Shown piece after piece: positions 1 through 12,277 of a stretch of DNA of 64,000 nucleotides. Origin of the DNA: Acinonyx jubatus (taxonomy: Eukaryota; Chordata; Mammalia; Carnivora; Felidae); NCBI RefSeq assembly GCF_027475565.1, contig NC_069383.1, forward strand, positions 124,184,001 to 124,248,000, in the 5' to 3' direction. The stretch's first letter is position 1. Each line of letters starts with the position of its first letter. A program made the translations under genes and the position numbers. The notes beneath the pieces were generated by a model. The model was not told the origin of the DNA and did not search any database. It saw only the letters and a list, made by a program, of their open reading frames with translations.

Positions 1-1900
1 GAATGCTCCATCCAGAAAACAAATTTTTATACCTTTATTTCACATTCCTTGGGAAATAAATAGCCCTATCAATAAAAACATGCGCTTTTCTGGGATCAAA
101 ATGCTAAAGTAAACTTTAAAAAGGTCATTAAGAGTTTAAATGGGAATTGGAAAATACACACACACATGCAGTTGCCAACCAGGTGAATTTTGTGAACCTC
201 ACACTTTGCAAGCATTTCTTGAAACCTGCAAGTGAAGAATCAGGTGAAATTGTATTAATGATACCATTGTTCACATAAATTATCTTAGGAGAAAGGGACA
301 GCCTGTAATGCCACCTGAGTCATCATCTAATACATACACACATATGGACATGCAAATATACACATGTACAGAATCTGCATACGATAAACATGAAGCATGG
401 CATCTCTCCTCGAACCAGTATAATTAATTTTCCAATATTTAGAATAAATGGAACTTGACTTTGTTTTAAAACGCCCTCAGTGGTGAAAGCAGTAAGGAAG
501 AGAATAGACAAGACCACCTTGAATACAATACAGAAGCAAGAGTTCCCTTCTGTATCTAAAGTTGGAGAGATTCAATGCCTTCATAACAGCCTAATCCAAG
601 CAGAGTGGTGTCCTGTGGAGATTTTCAGTACGGTCCATAATAGGGATCCCTTTCATCTCAACTGTAGCTCTGATAACAGTACTGCTTGCAGATGCTCAGA
701 AAATGAATAGAAGGGGTACATCCTGCTCTGAGGAAAGAATAAACAGGCAGCAGGATCCTTACTATTCTGCCAGGCCAATGCCAAGCCTCCAAAGACAAAG
801 GGGTCTTTCCTATCACTGGCACATCCAAATCATACCAGTAAATTGTAACCTGTAAAGCAGATTTGTTGTCCCTCATGCATCAGTGCAGTTACAGTCCAAT
901 TCTTGCAAACGGCCATTTCATTAGGGCCCAGTGTAAATATGGATGTGGCTTAGTAGCTACCCAAGTTATGAATCAAATATTCATTCGGAGAGGTAAACAA
1001 GTTTAAATGGCTCCTTGGCCTTTATAATCATAGTATATGATCAAAACAACAAAACCATCAAAGGAGAGCCAAATAAGATGTTTCCACGTAAAGTAAATGA
1101 TGTAGTCTCACAATGGAAATCACAGTAGTGATGTTCATATATAAGCAGAATCCAGGAGAATAATCGAGTTCTTAATCATCATGAAAACTGTATCTCAGAA
1201 TCGTAATCAGTTGATTTTGTACTTAACTCTACGGTAGTGGAGATGAGTTAGCTGTTACCTGTAGCCTTGTTGTCTCATAACACAGCACCACATGCATTTT
1301 AAACAATTAATTAGCCTTGATTTAATGGTGCAGAATGTAAGGATGGAATAAAGTGGCAAAATGAATACATCTTCATAAAATGAAGTGATCCAAACATTCC
1401 TAAATCATTTGCTTTGATAACAAAAGCTATATTTCAAAAAATGATCAAGTATTTTCTGAATACTTATTATACATCAAAAAAAAAAAGAACCCTGAAATAA
1501 GACATAGTTCATTCTTATTCCACTTGGGACCGTGTAATATATAAATGGGGAAAATTATATAATTGGCCTTAACAGATGTCAGGTTTGACATGGATACACG
1601 AATAAGATCATCATAAGACTTAAAGGTGTTTTAAAACACTGAGTCTAGCATATTACTTATTTCCTTATTCAAAAAGCTACAATGTCTCCACATTGTGAAC
1701 AGGAGAAAGACACATCTCTTGGCTTCCTATTAGAGGGCCATCACCTATCATCATCAGTTTTACCAGCAAAACTCACAAACACCAGGCCTGTGTTTGCATT
1801 GGGATGGATATTCAGTAGGCTGGCTCTAGAAAAGCCCAGTTTCCCTGAATCACTATAACTCTAGATGACTCATCTTGGCTCTTAACATGTGAAGCCTTGT
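1..1900. other. AT-rich unique sequence, no gene recognised
   Basis: I see no SINE head, LINE 3' end, LTR or exon-like open frame here. The open frames are short, overlap on both strands and have no recognisable domain. About 1140-1360 is single-copy looking and could be a conserved noncoding block, but that cannot be judged from one genome. Confidence 0.5.
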
Positions 1901-1943
1901 TACAGCAACTTTCCCTTCAGTTTTTATTAATAAAAATAGTGAC

Positions 1944-2165
1944 AATAATAAACGCTAACATTTATTGAGGGTTTATTAAAGGTTTTGCACAATGTTAAGG
2001 CTTACATGTACCACCACCTAATTAATATTCACAAAGCATCTATCAAGTATGTACTATTATCATCCACATTTTACAGATGAGAAAGTGAGTCACAGAGAGA
2101 TTAAATAAATTATCTAAAGTTACAGGAAGGGATGGATCCAAGATTCTGACGTAAGGCAGTTTGAT
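1944..2165 (-). repeat. MIR SINE relic
   Basis: Read on the plus strand this follows the reverse complement of MIR in order: an ACATTTATTGAG start, a degenerate middle, ATTTTACAGATGAGAAA near 2070-2085, then CACAGAGAGATTAA and a decayed 'accession' region. The divergence fits an ancient mammalian element. Confidence 0.75.
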
Positions 2166-2429
2166 TCCGTAGTATATGAACATGACTATTGTCTTAGTGT
2201 CCCCTAAGAGAATGTACATTCTAAAAAGCTAGGAGTGGACTGATGTTTTGTGTATGTCTCAGAGCAAAGATCAGAGACTACTTGGTGCCATAGTAGGGTC
2301 TTAATAGTAGTTGAATAAATGCCTGGATAGATAGATGGAAGAAGAAATGGAGAGACACTGAGGGCACAGATTAATTCAAGGATAAGATCTGAGATTTTTC
2401 CAAAGGAGATGGGGAAGAAAGGATACTTT

Positions 2430-2760
2430 GAGGGAAGAGCAGTATTGGAGAAATGAATAAATATGAAAGAAGAAGAAGCAGGCGAGTAGAAAATGACTTA
2501 GAATTTGAAGCCTGGGAGACTGACATGATGATGGCAAGTAAGGAACATGAGTCAAGTTCCAGACCATGTGATCGGTTTGGATGTACTGTGATATGGCTGA
2601 AGTGTACTCATAGAAAGAGCAGATATTCATAACATTGCAAAGGTGGGCTTTTAGAGCATTGAAATTAAGGACTTTGTTTTATGTGTTTCTGGGGTTTGTT
2701 GAGAGTCGCTGCTATGATAGGATCCACAAGGGTGGGGAGCATGGGGAGAAGAAGCCATGT
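2430..2760 (-). repeat. Probable L2 LINE relic
   Basis: A purine-rich plus strand with a 'gaatgaataaa' tract and an 'aaggactttgttttat' segment resembles antisense L2 3' sequence. It is very decayed, so the family call and both limits are soft. Confidence 0.35.
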
Positions 2761-2792
2761 CTACCCTCATATTTTAAGAGTCAGAGAAAGAA

Positions 2793-2996
2793 GGGACACC
2801 TGAGTGGCTCAGTCAGTTAAGTGTCTAACTCTTGGTTTCGGCTCAGGTCATGATCTCACAGTTTGTGGGTTCCAGCCCCCCATCAGGCCCCACCCTAACA
2901 GCACAGAGCCTGCCTGGGATTCTCTCTCTCCCTGTCTCTCTGCCTCTCCTCTGCTCTGTCTCTCAAAATAAATAAACATAAAAAAAATTTTTTTTA
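2793..2996 (+). repeat. CAN-type SINE (feliform)
   Basis: A tRNA-derived head (GGGACACCTGAGTGGCTCAG) is followed by CTCAGGTCATGATCTCACAG, a CAGCACAGAGCCTGCC middle, a TC-rich stretch, AATAAATAAACAT and an A-rich tail. A perfect 14-bp TSD (AGTCAGAGAAAGAA) flanks it at 2779-2792 and 2997-3010, proving retroposition. RNA polymerase III A/B-box-like sequences lie in the head, as usual for this class. Confidence 0.95.
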
Positions 2997-3138
2997 AGTC
3001 AGAGAAAGAAAACTATCAAATATCAAATTATATGAATAGTAAAGTATCGAAAAGTAAGAGATAAGCAGAAAAGTACAATGCTACGAACATTATAGCAGAA
3101 AAGTATGTGAAAAAATTATGTTTAACAGTATCAAATGA

Positions 3139-3358
3139 GGGGCATCTAGGTGGCTCAGTTAGTTAAGAGTCCAACTTTGGCTCAGGTCATGATCTCATGG
3201 TTCATGAGTTTGAGCCCCACATCTGGCTCTCTGCTGTCAGTGTAGAGCCTGCTTCTGATCTTCTGATGGATTGTCTCCCTTTCTCTCTGCCCCTCCCCCA
3301 CTACTGCATACACGCTCTTTCTCTCTCTCTCTCAAAAATAAATAAACATTAAAACAAA
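3139..3358 (+). repeat. CAN-type SINE (feliform)
   Basis: Head GGGGCATCTAGGTGGCTCAG, then GGCTCAGGTCATGATCTCATG, a CTGTCAGTGTAGAGCCTGC middle, a TC-rich stretch and CAAAAATAAATAAACATT with an A-rich tail. It lies about 130 bp after the previous SINE in the same orientation. Confidence 0.93.
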
Positions 3359-3519
3359 AAAGAATAAAAGGCTTTAGGACCACCCCACCACCACCAAAAA
3401 AGCAATTGTTGACTTTGGTGAAACGTTGGCAGAATTATGGTTTTAGAAATCATATTGTGTTATAGATGGGATTCTTAAAGAAAATTAAAATATTAATCAA
3501 CTATTTTCAAACTCTTATC

Positions 3520-3715
3520 AGGTACCAAAAAGTGTATTTGATAATCTATGTAGATTAGCTCATTTAATCTACACAAAAACAAAAAGTCCCTGAGTTTGAC
3601 ACTGTGATTATTCCAACTTTAAGGATGAAGAAACCGGGCCTCTGGGAGGCAAAGTGAAATGCTAAGACATATGGCTAGAGAGTGAAAGATTAGAGACTGG
3701 AACTTGGATCTGCTT
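3520..3715 (-). repeat. MIR SINE relic
   Basis: Decayed reverse-complement MIR: an 'agctcatttaatctacaca' segment, then 'aggatgaagaaaccgggcctctgggaggcaaag' (read as two adjoining blocks) and a 'ctggaacttggatc' end. Moderate support by eye. Confidence 0.6.
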
Positions 3716-4257
3716 CACACATGCTTCAGTATACAATTTGGCAGATCTGAAGACTGTACTGGAAGAGACAGCAATACCCCCAGATGGCATTTACAATATG
3801 AAGGAGATAGGCCAGTAGAGATGGACCAAGTAGAGAGGATAGCTAAAAACAAGAATGAATATAAGATTCTTGGAGATTGAAGAAATACTGAAATCAAGAA
3901 AGAACAGCCCTTCCTCTAAGATAAATCAACGTAAGAGTAATTAAATATCACATCTTCTAGCTATATTCCGTCACTGTCTTAGGCCTGTCTCTTTCACTTT
4001 ACTTTTATAACCAGTTCAAGTAGTCACCTTTGAGATAGAGGCCACTTTTCACAAAGTAACTTTGTTCTTATTACTGTACAGTTGATAATCCATGAACTTT
4101 GCCCAAGTAAATGAGAGCACGGCAAAACTTATTTTGACGTTACTGCTGGGCAATTACCTAGGCTCACTGCTTCTGCACAGTTAGCTGCTGAGCATAAGAC
4201 TAAAATTCTTGCAAAATGACAGATTACCTAATATACTGTATGAAAGACTCATAAACC

Positions 4258-4480
4258 TTGATGGCCTCAGGCCAAATCTGGTCTGCTACTTGTTTTGTAA
4301 ATAAAGGTTTATTGGAACACAGTCATGCACATTCATTTAGAGTGTTAGCATATTTTCTATGCATGCTTTAATGCTACAGTGACAGATTTGAGTCGTTTCA
4401 ACAGAAACCATACAGCACTCAATGCCTGAAATATTTGCAATCTGGCTTCATACAGAAAAAGTTTCTCAACTCCTGTCCTA
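4258..4480. mobile_element. Nonautonomous hAT-type (MER1 group) fossil
   Basis: This contains the conserved string TTTATTGGAACACAGTCATG, then a decayed 'gacagatttgagt' segment, 'ctgaaatatttgcaatctgg' and a terminal 'aaaaagtttctcaactcctg'. The order matches a common placental DNA-transposon relic of the hAT-Charlie class. I do not assign the subfamily, and no transposase is encoded. Confidence 0.6.
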
Positions 4481-4639
4481 GAGTTTTGAAGTTGCCAGCA
4501 AATGTTTATATTGTTAAGAGTAAATCCCCAAGTCCAGGTGGTCTTTTGAATTATCCTGATAGAAACGTATCCTATATCAGATTAGTTACTTTTTTCCTCT
4601 CCCCACTGTACGTAACTGTGAAAACTAAAAATTTGGTAG

Positions 4640-5030
4640 GCCATAAGGCAGAGACTACCAATGTTAGCATTCCATTCTCCTCTTGTTCCTGGGCACACAG
4701 GTTGACCAGATTTCCTAGGATCCCTTGCATCTGGGTGGAATCATGTAACTGAGTTCTGGCCAGTGGAATATTGGAGGAAGAAATATGTACCACCACTTCC
4801 ATGGATGGCCATAAAACAAGCTTTCAAGTTCTCTCTCCTCCTACCCATGTGACTGGAAGGAAAGGAGAAAATGGCAAAGCTTTAAGAGTGAAGGGGCTGC
4901 ACTCTCTGGATTAACTCTTAGAGAAGAGAAATCCAACGTGCCACATTTATAGTCATTTTATATGAACAGGAGATTTTTATTCTGTGAAGCTATTAGGGAC
5001 AGAAATTTATGTTGTATTAGCTAGCATTAA
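4640..5030 (+). repeat. Ancient ERVL-MaLR (MLT1-like) LTR relic
   Basis: The MLT1-type order is recognisable: a 'gttctggccagtggaata' segment (the usual TTGGCCAATAGAAT), then the decayed CT-rich middle. The 3' end is poorly preserved. Only an LTR is seen, with no internal retroviral region. Confidence 0.5.
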
Positions 5031-5165
5031 TTTATAGTAATTACATAATTACTATAAAAATATAAAAAATATAAAGTATAATACTTCTACAATATTTATA
5101 TAAATATTTTTATGTATTTAAATACATTTCTACAAATATATATTTTATCTATGAAATGTATACAA
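5030..5165. repeat. AT-rich low-complexity tract
   Basis: About 135 bp composed almost entirely of A and T, with mixed TATA/ATTT words and no regular unit. It lies between an LTR relic and a SINE. Confidence 0.6.
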
Positions 5166-5239
5166 AAACATAAAATAGTTATGTAGTCTATAAGATAAGC
5201 ATTCTTCTCAAAATAAAATGATTAACATCATATTAAAAA

Positions 5240-5458
5240 CATTTTTTAAACTTATTCTTGAAAGAGTGACAGAGAGAGAGGAGAGACAGAGCATGAGCAG
5301 GGGAGGGGCAAAGCAAGAGAGGGACGCAGAATCTGAAGCAGGCTCCAGCCTCTGAGCTGTCAGCACAGAGCCTGATACAGGGCTCGAACTCACAAGCCAT
5401 GAGATCATGACCTGAGCCGAAGTCAGATGCTTAACCAACTGAGCCACCCATGCACCCC
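5240..5458 (-). repeat. CAN-type SINE (feliform)
   Basis: Reverse orientation: a T-rich tail, GAGAGAGAGGAGAGACAGAG purine stretch, GAGCTGTCAGCACAGAGCCT, GATCATGACCTGAGCC and GAGCCACCCATGCACCCC head. Imperfect TSD-like words (catcatatta / catcgtattt) flank it. Confidence 0.93.
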
Positions 5459-5625
5459 GAGAGCATCGTATTTTAACCGTTATAATATAACCATCAGATC
5501 ATAAGAAGGCAGTCATTAAATTTAATATACAAAGCATGAGCCATGTCGACATGACCTTGCTTATACTAACTGTCTACGTCTATCCAAATATGCTGTACTA
5601 TCTTCTCTATTTCTGTGAGTGACAT

Positions 5626-6040
5626 TGTATTAGTTTGCTCAGGCTGCCATAACAAAACACCACAGACTGGGCGCTTTAAACAACAGAAATGTGTTGTCTC
5701 ATGGTTCCGGATCCTGGAATTCCAAGATCAATATGTTGAGAGTTTGGTTTCTTCTGAGGCCTCTCTCCTTGGCTTGCAGACGGCTGCCTTGTTGCTGGAT
5801 TCTCACCTGATCAATCTTCTGTGTGCGTGTGTGTGTGTGTGCACGAGCGTGAATTCCTGGTGTCTCTGTGTAGCCAACTTTACTCTTCTTACAAGGACAC
5901 TAGTCAAATTGGATGGGGTCCACTGTAGTGGCCTCATTTTAATCTAATGTTAAACTTATTTAAAGGCCCACTCTCCAAATATAGTCACATCCTGTGGTAG
6001 TGGGGTTAAAGCTTCAAAATATAAATTCAGCCCATAACCA
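5626..6040 (-). repeat. ERVL-MaLR-type solo LTR, antisense
   Basis: Starts TGTATTAGTTTGCTCAGGCT and ends TTCAGCCCATAACCAGC. Internal blocks such as CTTACAAGGACACTAGTCA and CCAAATATAGTCACATCCTG match the reverse complement of MST/MLT1-type LTRs. A (GT)n tract at about 5821-5840 has expanded inside it. The open frame on the plus strand at 5615-5947 is a by-product of this repeat. Confidence 0.75.
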
Positions 6041-6074
6041 GCACAAAGAATCATCCAATCTTTGACCCTTGATA

Positions 6075-6650
6075 CTTTCCTTTGCATCACCTTATGTATT
6101 TGCCAAGTCTGATTACATTTATTCCAGAATTATCTTTCATTTCTGTCACTTTATCTCCATTTCTACCACCACCTAGTCCTCCACAACGTAATTCTTTTGG
6201 TCTGGACTTTAGTAACTATCTTCTAAATTATCCTCTTGTATCTCCACCTCCAATCCATTCCACCAAATTTTCAAAAATCAACAAAGTCTTTCAACTGTCC
6301 TGTAAAATAAATATCACACCTTTAGGCCTGTCATTCAAGAGCCTGGAAGATTGCATTTCAAACTAATGTTTCTAGTCTTCTATCCTTACACTTGTTTTCA
6401 TTCAAATTTGACCACATTTAGTCCCCCAAGTCACATCTGGTTTTTCCTAACACTCACTCAGCATTTAATTTCTCCACTCACTGCTCCTGAAACACCTGTG
6501 CTGTCATCTTGATTAATCTTAAGTCAGTGTACCTTTTAACTCTCCACTAGAATGCTTCTGATCTCCCACGGTGTTCCACAGAAATTCCTCTCTGAACTTC
6601 CACAGCAACTTGGGTTTCATTTACACTAGTTGTAGTCTATTTCGTATTAT
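6075..6650 (+). repeat. Probable L2 LINE relic, sense
   Basis: A C- and T-rich plus strand ('ccatttctaccaccacctag', 'ctccactcactgctcctgaa') resembles decayed L2 ORF2/3' sequence. There is no intact frame and the limits are approximate. Confidence 0.4.
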
Positions 6651-6654
6651 TATT

Positions 6655-6855
6655 GTAATACCTTTACGTTAGGTACTGTGATAAATGCTTGACATATATT
6701 ACCTATTTCATCTTCAAATTCATCCTTGATATCTACAAATATTTCCATCATTTTACAGATGCAAAAAACAAATTCTTATACAGTTGAATATCTTCCTCAA
6801 AGACATCAGTTAAAAAGCGGAAAAGCACGCACTTTAAATCTGTGTCTGCTGATTC
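6655..6855 (-). repeat. MIR SINE relic
   Basis: Reverse-complement MIR order: 'ttaggtactgtgataaatgc', 'acctatttcatcttcaaatt', 'catcattttacagatgcaaa', then a decayed end. Confidence 0.6.
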
Positions 6856-7429
6856 TAGGGATTTTAAACATATAATATATAACCTCTGAATGTTTGCACA
6901 GAAGTTTGTCTCTCTGTGAACATCTCACTTACGGACTTGGTGGATGTAGTCAAAGCCATTTCACAAAACGGAAGCACATCAATTCTGCCAGCCACTCGCA
7001 GATAGTATGTGATACAGTTTCACTTTGGTCTTTGCCATGTTGTCAGCGTACAGCTCATTTTTGATTGATGACAGAATCAAAGGTCACCTTGGTAATACAC
7101 GTAGTGTCTACCAGCTCTTGTGTGTTGCATATGTGTCTACTACACAAAATAATGCGCAAATCAGATGGAGAAATGGTGACTATTACCAACTTTATCCAGG
7201 AAGACTATCACGCTCACATATAATGAATATCCATTTACTGAAAAAAAAAAAAGGAAAGGAAAAATTACCCAGAAGTGAAGTTCATGTTATAGTTTTACTC
7301 TTACATATTTCATTCTTGATCATTTCTCTCCTCTTGCATAGGATGTCAGGCATACATGACTATCAAAATATGTTCTGCTTCTTTTTTTACAGAGTGAACA
7401 GATTAAATAAAATACTATAGCCACCAATT

Positions 7430-10295
7430 ATATACATGACTTATTCATGTTTGTTTGAAAAAATACACACACACACACACATACATATTAGGATGAATAT
7501 ATATAATTACTAAACTATATACATAATGCCTATAAACAGGCACCTGAAGTTGCCTAAACTAAGTATCTGAAACATTATACATTGATTTATTCATTGTAAA
7601 AATCCTGACCATTCATTTTAATGCCATGACTTAAACCATATCTATACCAGGTAAAGTAAATAACAGAGGTAGTCATCTGAATAATTCATACCAATATTTA
7701 GCACACAATATTCAAATAATCCTCCTTTCTAAATTATCCTTTTAATTGTTTGTTCTCTGAACTTCACTTTACTTGTGTAGAAACAGCATTATTTCTAAAT
7801 CAATATTACTATTAAGTCTGGATCATTAATTAGTAATATATTTTCTGAGCTCAGAAAATGAGGTGCTGACCATGTACTTAAGGGATTGGTTCTGTTGGAA
7901 GACTAATTTTATGATCAATACAGTAACAAAAGAAATGAAAATTGTTGTCTAAATTTGTTTATTTAGTTGAAACAACAAACATATCTGCATGAATGGGGTT
8001 GAATCTCCCCTTTTCCATGGTTTCTCAGCAAGTTAACAAGGGCTAAAGACTCCATCCATAAAACTTCTTTTCCTCAGGTGTATTCTGGGCAGTCCATAGA
8101 AGGAAAATTAGTCTCTGGGCCCAAAGAGAAAATGCTTACATTTCCAATGAACTGCCTTAGTTTGACAAAAATGCTTGTGGGCAAAGATGTATGGGACTGC
8201 TCTAGTAAGTTCTTGAAAATGAAGAAATGATTACAATACATTTAGAAAACATGTTAGCTAAAGGCAAATGAGACCTAAATTTAGCTTGAATGGTGGCGAA
8301 GTGGATAAAGAGTGATTATGACTGTTTGTTTGATGAGGTTAGTAGCTTGGATCATGACCTCTCCAGAAAAATAAGATAGAGTGTTCTAATGATTTTTCTT
8401 AATCTAATGTGGAAATGACATTGAATGATGGTTCTTAATTAGCATTCTCCTCTTCACCTGCATTTGGTGTGACACCCCCACATTGGCCTTTATAGTCTGA
8501 GTAATGCAAAAGGCAAGCTTCTTTGCTGCATTGAGGACACAAGAATGACAAATTTAAATTGGTTCTGTGAAAATGAAGAAAGAGCTATTGCTTCCAATTT
8601 TCCACATGTAACTCAAATTTGTATTAAAAGGTCATAAGAATTCTGGACAACAGACACAACATAACACATCTAATTCTTTTACAAAATTAAATTATTTACT
8701 CTTGAATCTATTACTCATCGCATATATAATATTAAAAAACACAGAGCAGAAAAATCATGGTGGTGAATGTTGATCATTTTCAGAGGCAGTAACAGCCCCC
8801 AAGAGTCTATGCATATTAGTTCATCTTATGCTTAATGATGTAAGGAAAGGTGCCAGATTTATTTTCTCCTTATTGCTTAAAGAAACAGCCTGTTGTTCAA
8901 CATTCTCCTTATGAAACAAGACAAATTAAAAGATACAAGATAGAAATAATATAAAATTTTGAAAATCCTTTCTCAATTAACCTACTGTCTGCTTCTTGAC
9001 CTTTGGTTAACATACTCTCTTAGTCTGAAGCATTTAAGTTTCTTCCAAGATTTTTCAAGAGGAAATCTACTAAAGACCTTAGAAAGATACAAATTGGCGT
9101 GGTAGCTGAGGTGGGGGGTGGTGAGGTGTGGGGGGCTTGCTGCTCTGACCTATGTTTTAAGATAACCTCATATCAAGCATTGAATTCGACATTCAGAATC
9201 CATTCCAATTCCTTATCTTTAAAACCACCTAGAGCTGGTAATTCGGAAAAGCTGGGTAGATAAATGGAAAACCAGATTCTGTTTTCCTCAGGAGAATCAG
9301 CTTATAAATCCCTGCTGGATCATGGAAATTAAGCATTTCCCAAACCAACCTTTTCTTTTGCCCTAGGATAACCTGATCAAATTTCTTGGCTTCATTTTCT
9401 CTATTGGGCTAGCGGGAATGTGAAACTGCAGAAGCCTTGTCAGATCTAAAGCCAATTTCAAAGGAAAGCCAGTTCCTTGGGGGAAAGGCGGCCATGCAAA
9501 GGCAAGATTGTGCTAATAGTTAAATCCCATCTTCAAATGCCACCAACTATCTTAAGAGAAAATGATATAGCATGAGAGAAAAAGAGAGAGAGCCAACCTG
9601 AGGAAAAAAAGCAGAAATGAGTAAGAACAGCATAAAATGGAGACAGAGGGGAATCAGTGGAAGCGAGCAGTGAAAAACAAAAGCTTCCGCATGTTTTGGG
9701 AAATGTGCTAGCCTGGCATCCACAAGCTAAATGCAGACTAGTTTTTCACAAATAATTGGAAGCATTATTCATGCTGATTTGTGACTATGTGAAGAATTAA
9801 TTCAAGGTGATATTTCATACCACCTTTCAAATCATTTAGGCATATATATATATATATATATATATGAATCACTAGGAAAAATAGATATTTATTTACTTCA
9901 TGATATGTCAGCTTATAACATAATCCTTTATAATTCTGGCGAAAAATTAGCTAATACGTTCTGAGAAGTATTAACTTATTTATAGTATCAGCTATTACAG
10001 ATTATTATTGTAGCAGATTACAGACTATGGCCAAGTATTATATAGAGAAATGTTTGGCAAAAATTTTTAGCATTACATGAATATGTATGAGTAAAATATT
10101 ATTATTGCAAAAAGGTACAGAATAGAAATATTCCTATTTAAAGATCTTTATCTGGTAAAATTAGCTTTGAATTAAAAATTCATAAGGTTTATGAATGCTA
10201 ATCAAAAACATGGGGATTGTAACATGAAAATTACCTAATGGCAAATCACCTATTTTTACCCTGATTGGCCATAAATCTAACATAAATTCAAATTA
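7430..10295. other. Repeat-poor unique stretch, no gene recognised
   Basis: Nearly 2.9 kb without a recognisable interspersed repeat apart from short (AC)n at 7464-7480 and (AT)n at 9842-9865. No open frame of note and no splice-bounded exon can be supported. About 8440-8640 and 9180-9560 have balanced composition and look single-copy, so they are reasonable places to look for conserved noncoding sequence. Confidence 0.45.
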
Positions 10296-10313
10296 AAATA
10301 TAGTGACATTCAT

Positions 10314-10526
10314 GGGCACCTGGGTGGCTCAGTCGGTTAAGTGTCTGACTCTTGATTTTGCTCAGGTTACCATCTCATGGCTTGTGGGATTGAGCCCTGC
10401 GTCAGGCTCTACAGAGCTCTGACCATCAGTGCAGAGCCTGCTTGGGATATTCTGTCTCCCTCTCTTTGCCCCTCTCCTGCTTGTGCTGTCTCTGAAAATA
10501 AACATTTAAAAAATAATAATAAAATA
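10314..10526 (+). repeat. CAN-type SINE (feliform)
   Basis: Head GGGCACCTGGGTGGCTCAGT, CTCAGGTTACCATCTCATGG, GCAGAGCCTGCTTGGGATAT, TC-rich stretch and an A-rich/AATA tail. An imperfect TSD of about 19 bp (aaatatagtgacattcatg / aaatacagtaacaatcatg) flanks it. Confidence 0.94.
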
Positions 10527-10747
10527 AAATACAGTAACAATCATGTAGAAATTATTAAGAAAATTGTTCACTTAGTTAGCTTCTGAAATATAGCTTACTT
10601 GAGTTTATTTTATTATGAAGTTTCCAAGTAACCAAAGGAAAAATGAAGGTTTATTTTTAGTTGTTTAATGATCCAAGTTATGCACAATGCAGAAGACACA
10701 AATCTCCATTTTATGCCCCAAGACCACTTACTTCCTCATGCTTAGAT

Positions 10748-11198
10748 TTTTTTTTTAATGAAATTTATTGTCAAATTGGTTTCCATACAACACCCAGTGC
10801 TCATCCCAACAGGTGCCCTCAATACCCATCACCCACCCACCCCTCCCTCCCACCCCCCATAAACCCTCAGTTTGTTCTCAGTTTTTAGGAGTCTTTTATG
10901 TTTGGGTTCCCTCCCTCTGTAACCATTTTTTTTTCTTCACCTCCCCCATGGTCTTCTGTTAAGTTTCTCAGGATCCACGTAGGAGTGAAAACATATGGAA
11001 TCTGTCCTTCTCTGTATGACTTATTTCACTTAGCATAACACTCTCCAATTCTATCCATGTTGCTACAAAAGGTCATATTTCATTCTTTCTCATTGCCACA
11101 TAGTATTCCATTGTGTATATAAACCACAATTTCTTTATCCATTCATCAGTTGATGAACATTTAGGCTCTTTCCATAACTTAGCTATTGTTGAGAGTGC
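10748..11198 (-). mobile_element. 5'-truncated LINE-1, 3' end only
   Basis: Minus-strand L1 3' UTR and end of ORF2, with the tail seen as T-rich sequence at about 10748-10760. It shares blocks with the large L1 further right, such as 'acttatttcacttagcataa' and 'tagtattccattgtgta'. A 15-bp TSD (TCCTCATGCTTAGAT) lies at 10733-10747 and 11199-11213, so this is a clean truncated insertion with no coding capacity. Confidence 0.9.
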
Positions 11199-11229
11199 TC
11201 CTCATGCTTAGATCTTAAGCCATGCTTAA

Positions 11230-11348
11230 GACTTGTAATTTTTTTTTTTTCAGTAGACTTCATGATCAATGTGGGGCTTGAGTTCAGGATCCTACGACCC
11301 TGAGATCAAGAGTCTCATTCTCTACTGACTGAACCAGCCAGGCATAGT
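11230..11348 (-). repeat. Older tRNA-derived SINE fragment
   Basis: A T-rich tail is followed by GATCAATGTGGGGCTTGAGT, CCCTGAGATCAAGAGTC and 'actgactgaaccagccaggca'. This is a short CAN-related SINE without the long CT-rich body, more diverged than the feliform copies. Confidence 0.7.
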
Positions 11349-11649
11349 AATTCTTTATCTTTCTAAGTCCCATATTTTGTTTTTGTTTTTAAGGAGCTTC
11401 CATTTCCTTTGTTTACACTGAATGTGAATATCCAGAATATCAAATCATGATGATACTAACTGCAGACCCTCATTGGTCATTCTGGGTCTCTTAATTAGGT
11501 GGAACAATAGTAATGATCTTAAAGTTTCTTCTATCTCAGCATCATTTCCATTATTAATTCATTATGGCTATGCAGATCGAGTCAAGCATTTAACTGAATA
11601 AATTATGTGGATAATTCAGGCAAAAGAAATCTTGCCTGTATGCATGTGT

Positions 11650-11689
<40 letters not shown>

Positions 11690-11719
11690 GACAGACAGAG
11701 ACAGAGAGAGAGAGAGAGA
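11650..11719. repeat. (AG)n/(AGAC)n microsatellite
   Basis: An AG dinucleotide run passes into about five AGAC units, then mixed AGAC/AG, then AG again. Confidence 0.95.
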
Positions 11720-12139
11720 TCCAGTCTTGAATATCAAGTTTGTCTTTCAAATTAATCAAATTTGCCAGAAAATTGCTCATTTGATGGCTACATGGCTTAG
11801 TGAAAATATCATTTAATTTTCTTTTGATGACAGTGAGAAAATCCAAAGCTCATATTATTTTTTTAAAGGAAACTTACTGGCTCATTTATTTCAGAATTCC
11901 AATAGACTTTCCTGGCAGTCAGGTATGGTTGGATATATGGACTCACTCAGTAAGCTTTGGCCACTTTCTCCTTCTTCATCCCTAAGAATTTCTTCTGCTT
12001 GGCTTTACTTTTTTGTTCAGTCATTCCCTGTGTGATGAGCAAGATGGTCTCTGAAGCTACCGATGCAGAACCTATTCTCTTGGCAATCCTGGAACAAAGT
12101 GATACCAATAATGGTAACAACAATAATGATAGCTGGTGA

Positions 12140-12277
12140 TCAGCTACATTTACTGAGAACTCACTTTATGCCAAGTCATTTTTAGGTTGTTTAATATTCA
12201 TGTAGTAATCAAAAGAATTTTATGAAGAGGTATATTATTCTTCATATTTTACAGATAAGGGAAGAAAAAAATATTTT
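12140..12277 (-). repeat. MIR relic, left part, interrupted by a SINE
   Basis: 'TACATTTACTGAGAACTCAC', 'tatgccaagtcatttttagg' and 'catattttacagataaggga' follow reverse-complement MIR order. The copy is cut by the SINE that begins right after the 'acagataagggaag' segment. Confidence 0.65.

Noticed and set aside
5615..5947. 110-codon plus-strand open frame
   Set aside because: Lies within an antisense MaLR-type LTR including a (GT)n tract, so it is a repeat by-product.
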